Source: Cytospora piceicola (Eukaryota > Ascomycota > Sordariomycetes > Diaporthales > Cytosporaceae). Taken from it: a stretch of 64,000 bases of DNA. Below, one piece after another: positions 33,406-43,350 of the stretch; positions within the stretch are counted from its first letter, which is position 1; the number at the start of each line of letters is the position of its first letter. The position numbers and the translations under genes were made by a program. The stretch spans positions 81,262 through 145,261 of the forward strand of contig JALQBC010000064.1 in the NCBI GenBank assembly GCA_023375675.1, written 5' to 3'. Under the pieces are notes generated by a model that saw only the letters and a list, made by a program, of their open reading frames with translations, did not search any database and was not told the origin of the DNA.

Positions 33406-34384
33406 ATGACCGATATTTACGCCGACAAGATGACCCGAACCACGGGTGAAGCAAAAAGGTACGACCTCGAGTCGCTTCTCATATTAGCTTCGGTCCTATC
33501 GAGAGCGGCGTGTAGCTGACTGTGTTTTGTTTCCAAGGCTCGATGATCAGTTTGATCTCATAACCATGTACGTGTTGTCCCCGTGATGCCTCCTGTTCAG
33601 GAGTATGTGTTGACTTTTAATCATTCAGGAACGTTGAATACCTTATCCACCCACGCATCGCTGCTGCCCTTCCGTCTAACCCTCGTGTCGCCGACATTGG
33701 GACAGGTACCGGGCACTTCCTCCACTGCATCAAGGATTCGTACCCCGATGCTGTATTGGACGGATACGATATCTCTTCCGCCATGTATCCGTACGAAACT
33801 CCGGCAAATATGACTTGAAAGTCTTGGATATGAAGAAACCAGTTCCGCAAGAGCTGCATGGCAAATATGATCTTGTACATGCGCGCATGCTGGTAGCAGC
33901 TGTCCTGCCTGGCGAGTGGACCGCTGTCGTCCGCAACCTCGCCCAGCTAATCAAGCCCGGTGGTTGGATGCAATGGGAAGAGAGCGACTTCCTGTCATCA
34001 AAGTACCTGCGGGGTGAGGAGCTGGAGATTTCGGGCGTTGACAAGGTTGTGGAGATGAGCCACAGGTGGCGCGAAGAGATGCGTGAGCGCTTCCAGTGCG
34101 GGTGGAGCACCCTCCCGGGCGATATGCGAGCCGCGGGATTACTTTCTACCGAAAGCGACTGTGTGAGCCCTGACAGATCGCCTGCGACGAGGAAGAAAAC
34201 AGGGATGAACGGGATGGTGGCCATCTTCGCGTGGTTGCGTATGTTGGCCGCGAAGGGCGAGCCGGGCTCCATGTCGGCTGATGAGGTGGACCAAGCTGAG
34301 GAGCGAGCACATAAAGAAATAGAGTCGGGTGCATATGTTAGATACGAAATCTATGTAACTTCTGGACAAAAGACCACGGTTTAA
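33406..34384 (+). pseudogene. LaeA-like SAM-dependent methyltransferase with a single-base frameshift
   Basis: Exons 33406-33458, 33538-33567 and 33629 onward (introns with GTACGA and GTACGT donors and CAAG/CAG acceptors) encode MTDIYADKMTRTTGEAKR, LDDQFDLITM and NVEYLIHPRIAAALPSNPRV, then the SAM motif ADIGTGTGHFLHCIKDSYPD and LDGYDISSAMYP. At 33816-33818 the frame hits TGA. The next frame (from 33815) continues without loss: LKVLDMKKPVPQELHGKYDL, VHARMLVAAVLPGEW, LIKPGGWMQWEESDF and a C-terminal part to 34384. Adding one T to the ACTTG at 33813-33817 would join the two halves; no intron does this in frame. So this is a recent one-base deletion, or a sequencing error in an intact gene. Proteins of this type include regulators and tailoring methyltransferases; which one applies here is unknown. 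Confidence 0.75.
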
Positions 34385-34494
34385 GGTTGGGGTGGGGAAT
34401 GGAGGTCTGTCGGGGCGGGATTCACCGTACACAATCATCTATAATGCCCACAAAGTATGTCATAACTTCAATACATAACCTTCCATGCATTTCT

Positions 34495-34502
34495 GGTGTG
34501 TG
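34495..34502. repeat. Left target-site duplication (GGTGTGTG)
   Basis: Eight bases directly repeated at 34897-34904 on the other side of the MITE. Confidence 0.9.
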
Positions 34503-34896
34503 CAGGGTTGCAAAATTAGTTTGTAGTTAATAGTTAGAAACTAACTAACTACAAACTACAGTAGTTTTAGTTTATATAATTAAAAACTACTGTAGTTTAT
34601 AGTTAGTTTTAGTTTATTAGAAAAAAACTTTAGTTAGTTTAAGTTAATTATTAACTAACTACAGTAACTTATATTTATATTTAAAAATATATTTACTATA
34701 TATATTAAGTGTCTTTAAGGGTGTAGTTAGTATTAGTTAGTATTAGTTAGTGTAGTTAGTTTAAGTTAGTTAAAGTGTAGTTAGTTTTAGTTAGGCCTGT
34801 AGTTAACTGTAGTTAGTTTAAGTTAGTTAGTAAGGGTGCTGTAGTTAGTTTTATTCAGGGTACTAACTTAACTAACTAACTAATTTTGCAACCCTG
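34503..34896. mobile_element. hAT-type MITE, 394 bp
   Basis: Terminal inverted repeats CAGGGTTGCAAAATTAGTT at both ends are perfect over 19 bp. The interior is made of imperfect TTAGTT/AACTAA units on both strands that would fold into a long hairpin. An exact 8-bp target duplication (GGTGTGTG) flanks it. The 8-bp duplication and the CAGGGTT end fit the hAT superfamily. No coding capacity, so it depends on a transposase elsewhere. The intact termini suggest fairly recent insertion, just downstream of the methyltransferase. Confidence 0.9.
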
Positions 34897-34904
34897 GGTG
34901 TGTG
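34897..34904. repeat. Right target-site duplication (GGTGTGTG)
   Basis: Matches 34495-34502 exactly. Confidence 0.9.
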
Positions 34905-36538
34905 TATCCTCTAGGCCCCACCCTCTACCGTAACGATGTAACAACCAATGTCTGATTCAATGCCAAAATACTGGTCACCTGTGAAAGAAATGTTAGGCAA
35001 TAAAATGATAGCACGGTCTATGCTATCGATACGCTAAACATGTAACTCACCCACAGCATTGTTTGAGTAGTGTTTCGGCCATCCTCATCGGCATTTCCTG
35101 AATGTGTCCCAGCAAGAATATGACTATAACTGAGGTTTAAATCCGGGGTGGATGCTGTGATTAGTTTGCTGCTGGATGTGGTTGTTGTACGCAAGTAAGC
35201 TTGAGAAACACTACATGTATGAGAACCACAACAGGCAAAATTATAGAATCATAAAACGTCTGGTTTTGTTTCTGCTATCAAGTCTCGGAAGTAGTTTTCA
35301 CAAAGGAGCGAGGACGGTGGATACAGTTATTCAAAACTTGCGAATGACAATCGATTCAGGTCTGAATTAGGTGGAATGAAACACAGTGAAAAAATCCAAA
35401 TGGAGCCTTCAGTTTCCGAATATACGCGAAACATACCGGTCTATCCAATCGGTGGCCATGGAGCTTTCACATCACGCCCGCTCGCCTCTTGAACTCCAGA
35501 ACCAGTTGTCCTGGCTGGGCTTCCACTCCTGGCTGGGCTACCACTCCATCTTTCATCTCTCTCCACGGCCTCGCCGTTTCCTTCTCCTGGGACGAATTCA
35601 ATACGAAGTTCGTAGGAAAGCCCATCAGTATTCTCTGTACACTCGTCTGGCTGCCTGAGATGCAACCAGCAGCAGGACAAGGCAAGTAGAAGATGGGGTT
35701 TTCCAGCTAAGATTCAGTTTTATCACCACATACACTATCGGCCGTCTTCTTCTGACAGCCATAACCGCAAAGAGCACCCGTAGTACCCTAGAATTTCCAC
35801 TGGCTGTCAGATGTAGAGTCAGGAAGACGAATCAACTTATTGTCAAAGCCTGAAAAATTGGAGCAAAATTGCTAGGTTTTGAAAGCTCAGATCACACATA
35901 CCTACAGATACCTGCAGCATACTTGCCATTCACACCAGTTAGCCCTACTAATTATACAATAGGAAGCCTGTGGGTGAAATGTCATGTGAGTGTAAAAGTC
36001 ACAAAAAGTCGTGGTAAAAAGTGGAATGAAAAGTCGTGCAATATGTAAAGGTCGTAGAGACCTGCAAACCAGCCACCTCCGAGTTAATCGAGAAAAGTGA
36101 GCATCTCGAGCGCAGCGTTCATAACATGGTCATCTAGCCAAGCCCATGGATTGGATAAGAATATTTCAATGGCACGAGCGTTGTGCGGCAGTAAGCCTAC
36201 CCAATCATGGCCTCGACCGCAGATGCTATCCCAGTGCCAGCGATCTGCACAGTTACAATAAATTGCATTGCACCCCGAAGTGAGACGTTTGTAAGAGAGA
36301 GAGAGTATCCGGCACCGGGGCTCGCAATAATGCAGTCAATTTTCCGCCTTCCCGGCATCAATGATGTATGTGACTGTCGACTGGATCGGGAGGCTAGTCC
36401 GTTTGTGTATGTACAAGAGGAATGTTGTGCGGGCCATCTATTTCCATGTCATCCACCACAGCAATAAGATCCTCCTATGTCACAATCCACCTCCGCCAAC
36501 AACTCCTCTACCACAAATATTCTGCCATCCTGATGTGG
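34905..36538. other. Intergenic
   Basis: Short frames on both strands (35176-35370, 35386-35658, 36207-36467) without domains. A 20-bp unit CTGGCTGGGCT..CCACTCC occurs twice in a row at about 35511-35550. Confidence 0.4.
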
Positions 36539-37899
36539 CTATGAATCAGCGTGATCCGCCTCCATCACCTCCGCCTCCATACCCTCCTCCTCTAACCTCT
36601 CCATCTCGTCGATGTAGTTGAGGAGTCTCCCCAGAGGGAACTCGATGGGGATCTCGTAAAGGAGAGCTGCTAGGTCGCGCTCCTCGTCGTCTTTGGGGTA
36701 AGGGTAGAGAAAGTCGCGCAGTGTAATCCGGGTGATGCCGTCAGTGATGCATTGGTTGCCCTCACGATCACGCAAGGTTTGATAATATTCTAATTACCAA
36801 ACTTCAGGGAAGTAGTCTAGTCGAACCTTTTCAGAGCGTTTTTCGTCCGAGTAGGCGGTCTGGTCTGTCCCCGTCTCGCTCGCGACAAGCCGCCAGATGG
36901 CGAACGGATTTTGGGAGGAACTTTCAGAGCTTATTTCCCGCTTTATACGGCACTTGATGACTAAGTCCATTTTAGTCGTGACTTTGACTCGACCCGGCAA
37001 AGGACAGACGAGCTATATCTTAAACTGTCGTACTATGTCGTCCCACATCTGCGAGCGGGCAGCCAGGCCAATAGCCACAGGGCGGTAGGGCGCATTACTG
37101 ATCATCCAAGAGGCATGGGGCTCTATATCCAGCTGATGAGCGAGGGTGAACGTGGTGGAGAGCATCTGCTAAACAATCTGATGTAGGCATGAACTCGCGG
37201 GTCGGAAGAGGTTTGGAACAGCTGGTAGAAACGGCGCGAAAGATGGAACATAAACCAGTTTCTAGCGGCCCCGTGGACGTTAGACTGTATCCTAACGATT
37301 GAACTCCTCGTTGTGATATTATAGCTTATAGGTGTAAGTATAGGGAAAACAGTAGAGGTATTTAGCCTTTCGTCTTAAACGTTCCATATACGTTGCGTTG
37401 GGCAGTTGGGATGGGTGAGTGGAGGTCGGAGTGCATGGTTGTAGGTGGTATATGTGTATGATTACTTGTGTGTGAATGTATAGTAGTAATTGTCATCGTG
37501 AGCATTAAGGTAGCGCTTGGCTTCTTTATAGTAGTCCTGGCAGAGGTCATATCCGGAGACGGGAGCTTTGTGCTACTGGTCGAGGAATATGCTAGCCATA
37601 GTGCGGTCGACATAACTATAAAATACAGTGTCTAAGATATCGTCGTTGCTAATAGCTGTCCTCAGGAGGTGGCTCCAGAGTGTTAACATGCGCATCGGCA
37701 GCCTCAGTCTTTGCTGTAATTGTGTAGTCGTCCATTCCGCAGTTTGGCGGCGGAGAAGTCTCCTGGTCGTGATACCGACAAAATTACATCCGGGCAGTGG
37801 TGTGTGTACGTGTAATTCAAGATGGATGAAAGGTAGGAATGAAAGACAAATAGAAAGAGTTGCAAGATCCTTCACGAGGCCGGAGATAGGGAAATGCAA
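36539..37899 (-). pseudogene. Broken hypothetical gene with in-frame stops
   Basis: The minus strand from about 37300 to 36539 carries one long protein-like frame interrupted by stops at 37013-37015 and about 36789-36791 and a frameshift near 37170. Blocks in order: NWFMFHLSRRFYQLFQTSSD, MLSTTFTLAHQLDIEPHASW, IGLAARSQMWDDIVRQFKI, LPGRVKVTTKMDLVIKCRIK, PFAIWRLVASETGTDQTAYS, then LEYYQTLRDREGNQC and ITRITLRDFLYPYPKDDEER. The C-terminus is acidic. The stops are TAG and TAA where CAG, CAA or TGG would fit, so RIP is the likely cause. A further block, ILDTVFYSYVDRTMASIFLD and HKAPVSGYDLCQDYYKEAKR (37.7-37.45 kb), probably belongs to the same gene. Family not recognised. Confidence 0.55.
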
Positions 37900-37984
37900 G
37901 AAGAATGATAAAGACTAAGACCGCACTGGGCAAACCTCTCTGTCTTAATGAGTAAAACTCATCCCTTTGAAAAGCAAGTTCACT

Positions 37985-38024
<40 letters not shown>

Positions 38025-38026
38025 AC
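37985..38026. repeat. (AGCAAC)n hexanucleotide repeat
   Basis: About seven perfect copies of CAACAG in intergenic DNA between the broken gene and the P450. Confidence 0.95.
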
Positions 38027-38234
38027 CTAACAGGTTTGTTGGAAGAGGAGCCTATGATTTCTTGCGCGGACGACCCCGATAATGTTTGACAGCTTTCTTC
38101 CCTTGCTCGCCGCTCTTTGTTTACAGCTCGGTGCGAATTCTGTGGAGTCTGGACCTTGTGTATGTAACTGTCTCTTCCGTCCTTCCAGTCCCTGGAAGAA
38201 CGGGAGCTTGATAGATACATTAGGGATGCATACG

Positions 38235-39961
38235 TCAGCTTGGCCCATCTCCGAATTTCTTGGACCTTAATTGCACTGTCACAGGAAAACCATCAGCTGG
38301 GTGAGCGGCGACCTTCTCTTCCTGGTACGCGCGATTGCCATTCACGGTCTTGATGGTCTGGTCACCCTTCACGTGCAGCGCGTCCCATTCCTCATACGCC
38401 GGTACCACGTCAATTTCACGGGACGTTAGGACCAGAGCAATCTTCAGCTCCAGCATAACCAGCGACTGGCCGATACAATTTCGCGGTCCTTGCTCAAAGG
38501 GCCGCCACGCGCCCTTGGTCCGTGGTCCGCCAGCATACAATGGGTCCTCTGGGCCTGCGAGCCACCTCTCCGGGAGGAACGCTTCAGGCTCAACCCAGTA
38601 CCGCTCCTGGTAGTGGATGCCTTGGCTGACCGTCCAGATACCGCAGTTCTCGGTGGGGAAGCGGCGGCCCTCCTCGTCCACCAAGAAGACGCCCGGACGA
38701 CCCTGTTGCATCCCTCCGGCCGGAGGAAACAGCCGCAACGTCTCTTTGATGAAGGCCGCTGTGTAGGGAAGCCGATTAAGCTTGTGTGGATCGGTCTGGA
38801 TCTGGGCGAGTGCGCTGGAATAGTCTTTACCGAATACAGCATCGTGTTCAGCAAGCAGGCGGTGGTGGGCGGTCTGGTGCCTCGCGAGCAGTAAATAGCA
38901 GTATGTTAGGGCACCGCTGGAGGAGTCGTGACCTCCTAAGAGGAACCCGCGTACCTGCGAGCACATGGCTCTTTTGATATCTGGCCTGATGTTCCCACTT
39001 CGGTCGGTACTGTCCGCTTCGCCGAGCAAATCATTGATCAGGAGCGAAAGGATAGACTTTGACTGATCGCCGGTATCGCTTGAAGTTTTGCTCTCTAGCT
39101 TAGACTCAGAGAACCGCTTGTCAATCTCCTGGCCGATATAGCGGTTCATAGCGCGGCTATTTCGCCAGTGAACGAGAGGTCTGATCGACAGAATTGCGAA
39201 GGGGTTCAGCTGACCACGCCACGAGGTCCACTCGACAGAGGACCTCAAAGCGGCTGCGAGGGGGTTGTCGCAGACCTGGTAATAAAGACGTTTGTCCATC
39301 ACCACGCGTGCTATCACATCGAAGGTCATCCGTACCGTCATCTCCTCCATCTGGAACATCTTACTACGGCCAGTGTCTTGACATTTGCTAACCAAGAGGT
39401 CGCGAAACACGGCCATCTCTTCTGCGATGCTTGGGGCTAGACTAAGGAGATGCCCAGCGCTAAAACCTTTGCTGAAAAGACGTCGCCAGCGTTTCCAGTC
39501 AGAACCTTCTTGAGTTAAAAGACTGGGTCCGCCTGAAATATTGTCGATAGGGCCGACGACACTCTTAGGCTTGCCTAGGTTAAGAAGCTCGACCTGAGAC
39601 GCGGCGTGGGCATTGCAGACGATAAGGATCGTCGCAGAGAAGGGCCATAAGTTAAGATAGTAAAGACCACCTGGAAAATGCTCTCGGGCAATCTTCCACA
39701 TAATATTATGCATAATAGTGTTCTCAGGAAGCGTTGCTGCTACCTTCTTTAGAAAGAGAAGGTGGCCGAAAATAGGGTGCAATTTCGGCATGGGCTGAAT
39801 ACAAATAGTCAACGCGTATTCCAAAGCAAAACATCTTCAGTCTGACTAACGAGGTTCTCCCTCTGGAGTTTCCGGAATTCTTTTCGCGAGGCATGAAAGC
39901 GAGTCGCGAAATAGACCAGCGCCGTAAGCAGCAACACGGTCGATATTATCCAAAGCCGCAT
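38235..39961 (-). CDS. Cytochrome P450 monooxygenase, 556 aa
   Basis: Haem-thiolate monooxygenase anchored in the ER membrane. Two exons: 39961-39851 and 39794-38235, with a 56-nt intron (GTTAGT..TTCAG). Exon 1 encodes the membrane anchor (MRLWIISTVLLLTALVYFAT) and a basic linker; exon 2 starts with the proline-rich hinge PMPKLHPIFGH. Visible motifs: substrate-recognition and helix C region (WKRWRRLFSKGF), I-helix GGHDSSSG (a variant of AGxDT lacking the usual Thr), K-helix KETLRLFPP (ExxR), FLPERW, and the haem loop FEQGPRNCIGQ with Cys477. All key residues are present, so the gene is probably functional. The style resembles secondary-metabolism P450s. It is intact although both neighbours are decayed, which suggests selection or recent acquisition. 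Confidence 0.9.
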
Positions 39962-42001
39962 TTTCCCCCAAGAGATAAGTGTATTAAGGGACACTTGTTG
40001 AAGTGTGACTTGAAAAATCAGGAGATAGCTATTGCAACTTGACACAAGGTGAAGGATGGTAAGAGTTTCCACATAGGGTAATTTATTCGTTGGAATGTGG
40101 AAGTTCAATGTTCTAAGAGGAAACAGTCTGTCGACCTCCACTAATGAACAGTTGGGAAAGGCGCAGCAATAGGTAGGCGGGGCAGGCGGGGCAGGCGGGG
40201 CAGACGGGGCAGACGGGACAGGCGGGGCAGGCGGGGCAGCTGAACGGCACAGACCTTCTCAGCCGCATGCCGCTGTGAGGTTCCTATGGGTATTACGCCG
40301 GCGGCTACAGACCGGCCTATCAGGGGCGCCCGTTTCGCCTTAAGGCTCAGATTCCACCAAACAATAGCTGTCAGGCTTGATTCGGATGTGGTGCGAATGG
40401 GCACAGAACCTTAGCCATCTCGTAGCATCGGATCATGCTTGGAATCCGTTGGTGCTAGACTTCAAGCTGCAGCCTTATCTGTTAGTAGTACTCTGTGTAT
40501 CATGCTTATGACAGTTCTGGTCAGGTGGCTAAGGGACGACTGGCGGGCAATCAGCCTGGCCGTACAGCTTGTCCATATGCCAGTGCGTTATAAGTAGCTT
40601 CACCTGTTTCTTTGGCGCGGGCGTCTTTCCTCAGAGTGTTATAGACCCATGGTATGACTGGAGAGGTAAACCCGAGAGTTACGGACGTGGTGGTAGTGGG
40701 GAAATCCGAATGCAGATCTGGAGGGACTTAATATTACGCGCAACATGTTTGTCATAACTCATGGGTAAATGAGCAGACAAAAACCCCTCCGCGTGAGGCT
40801 ATACAATGATGAGATAGCGGAATATGCACATGGGAGGAGTGTGGCATTCAATATTTCCTTTGCACTCTGGACCAGGTCTCACCAACCTGATGAGGCATTT
40901 ACTGTGTAAAGTACCTATATTGAAATCGCAGGCGATTATTTGTGGGGATCCTATGTTTAAACCAATACGATATATCTAAATAAGCGCTGACTTCTTTAGC
41001 ATACTGAATTATTGGTCAGACACTTAGAACGTTGGGGCCGGCCCACAATTGATCGCCTGCGATGTACGGTGGGTATCTGGAGCCGACAAGGCGAGTTTTA
41101 CCAACCTGGTCGGCGTCTTCGGTACCTACCCGCAACAAGGCTGTGCGACAAAGCCGATTAGCTATCAGAAAGCAATCCGCGCGTCCAAGGCCAAAACATT
41201 GCTAGTTCAATATGCAACGCTTACCCAGAGGTGGGATCGATACTGGGGGCCAACGAGTGGGGCCAAGTGACATTCCGTAGTAGGTCCTGTACAGCTTACA
41301 CGCTGTTGACAAATACAATGCATATTCTGTGGTTACGTCCTGGCTTCGGATGGATTCTACGAGCCAGATGGCATAAAGGAAACGCTGTAAGCTATTATTT
41401 TCTTCAGCCGTGATGAGAATCGAAACGGGCCGGTTAATGTCACGGCCCACATCACTGTGTACCTACTGTCAGGGCTCTTCGTTTGTCACCTATTTAGCCA
41501 CATGTAGGCAACGGAACGGATTAGGACGCAGATAATTTTAGATTCTGTAATGACACGGTCCCCGCTCCAACATGGCTATTTCAAGTGATTGTTGAAGTTG
41601 CTCGCCGCTTAATTACAAATTGCTCGACATGACATAACGACTACCCAGAAGTCGGAAGAACTTCGAGTATATGAATACCGCTCCCAGTCTCGGGGGAATC
41701 ACACCACCGGACACCTCTTTACATCCTTCGACAATCTCGTATCTTCTTGGTGATCATCTTCATAGCAGACAAGCCTTCGTGTTGCATCGACACACTTGGT
41801 ATACGAATTCTGTCGAGTCTGGTTACACCTTCACCACTGAAGTCTAATCCCACCACCTCGTTGCTCCTTTTGTTCTGGATCTAGAAGAAAATCGAGTCCT
41901 ACCGCCATGTCCTTGCCACTGCGAAGGCTAAATTACACAAGCGCTAGTGGTCCTAGTATTCCTCTTTATGTCTTCTTGGTGAGTTAACAGCAGGCCCATA
42001 T
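39962..42001. other. Intergenic
   Basis: Divergent promoter region between the P450 and the PTH11-like gene. Contains a 9-bp GC-rich minisatellite (listed). Open frames at 41049-41413 lack domains. Confidence 0.45.
40174..40239. repeat. 9-bp minisatellite AGGCGGGGC
   Basis: About seven copies with AGGCGGGGC and AGACGGGGC variants; G-rich on the plus strand. It lies some 210 bp upstream of the P450 start. Confidence 0.95.
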
Positions 42002-43350
42002 ATGGGTAGATGTAGTGAGACTAATGCAGCATATCAGGGCGTTATATGGGGCATAGAAGCACTCACATGTGTTCTTCTTGCTGTCCGCCTCACCTCTCGC
42101 CTCCGCAGCCAGCGCCGGTTGTTTTGGGATGATGGCTTCATCATCTTCGCCCTTATTCTGACCCTCATCACAGCGGCGCTATGGCAATGGGCAGCCCCGA
42201 CTATGTATTGGACGCTTCGAATAAGCGAGGGGGACGCAGAGTTGACAATCAGTCTCGAGGACTTTTTCGAGAAACTGAAACTGTGGTTGAGGGTCACTTT
42301 TCTGGCTGCTATATTCTTCTACACCTCCCTAACCGCCGTCAAGATATCCTTCCTTCTTTTTTTCAGACGCCTAGGAGACAGGGTGTACCATTTCGACTGG
42401 TACTGGTGGCCAACGCTGTTTTTTGTGTTGACTACCTGGGTTATAGGCATCGGAACTTCCGCAAAAGAAGCCGACTGTGAGTTGCCAAAGAGTCTTGAGG
42501 TCTTGTTCTACGAATGCCAAGCATCCAAGTTCACGAGCTTTGACGCCGCTGCGATTAAAGCGATGTGTGTGCTGGACGTTGTATCGGACTTCCTAAGTAG
42601 GTGCATGTCTCCTCGAAATCTGTCGCGGCGCGATAAGCTGACTGTTGCATTGACTTCCAGTCATGTTGATCCCGTTCGGATTACTCTGGAACATCAAGAT
42701 GCCTTTGCATAAGAAATTAGCCTTCTTAGGACTATTTTCCTTATCTCTAATTACAGTAGCTATTGCCATCGCAAGGGTGGCGGACATAGCAGCAACAACT
42801 TTAGGTGAAAACGGCGCAGGTTTTCAGTTCAATCCAAAATTCCTCTGGCTGTGGACGGCTATAGAGCCATGCGTTGGTAAATACACTCACATCGCAAGAA
42901 ACAGCCAGGTCTTTGACAGGCATGGCTTAGTTTCTGTCCTAGGATTATCGCTAATGATCTTTGAAACGAATAGCAATTGCGGTCTCATGCCTGTCTGCAT
43001 TTCCTCAGCTCTTCTTAGGCTCAGCTAAGAGCAAGAAGCCTACACCAGCTTTCCAGCCATCAGAGACATATTATCGTCGCTTGGCATCTCGGATGAGGTC
43101 CAGAAAGAATCTGAAGGACCCAAATAGCATCAGTGAAGAGCTCTTCGATCTTTCCTCGATGCCAAGTCCTGGAGGCGCCGGCATTCCCCGTCCATCGAAC
43201 TCCCAAGCATTGGAGTCTCAGCCCTATAGCCATTCCCGTGCTCCAGGTGTCCTGGAGCCTCTTCCTGACTGCTACTATGTACAGGGCGCTGGGTATTTCG
43301 CTGGAAGTAGGGGCTATATTAGGCGGGAGATAGAGTATCAGGTTGCATAA
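42002..43350 (+). CDS. PTH11-type rhodopsin-domain membrane protein, 395 aa
   Basis: Plasma-membrane protein of the fungal PTH11/rhodopsin-domain family, thought to sense external cues as G-protein-coupled-like receptors. Exons 42002-42596, 42661-42876 and 42974-43350; introns of 64 and 97 nt with GTAGGT and GTAAAT donors, the first with a GCTGAC branch site. Seven hydrophobic segments are visible, with the family marks RLTSRLRSQRRLFWDDGFII, FFYTSLTAVKISFLLFFRRL, VLDVVSDFLIMLIPFGLLWN (joined by splicing) and LWTAIEPCVAIAVSCLSAFP. The C-terminal tail is hydrophilic and Ser/Pro-rich (about 110 residues), as in this family. It lacks the N-terminal CFEM domain of some members. It ends close to the RIP-mutated region. 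A decayed relative lies at 27930-28870. Confidence 0.88.

Noticed and set aside
38490..38894. 134-aa plus-strand frame
   Set aside because: Antisense shadow of the P450 gene.
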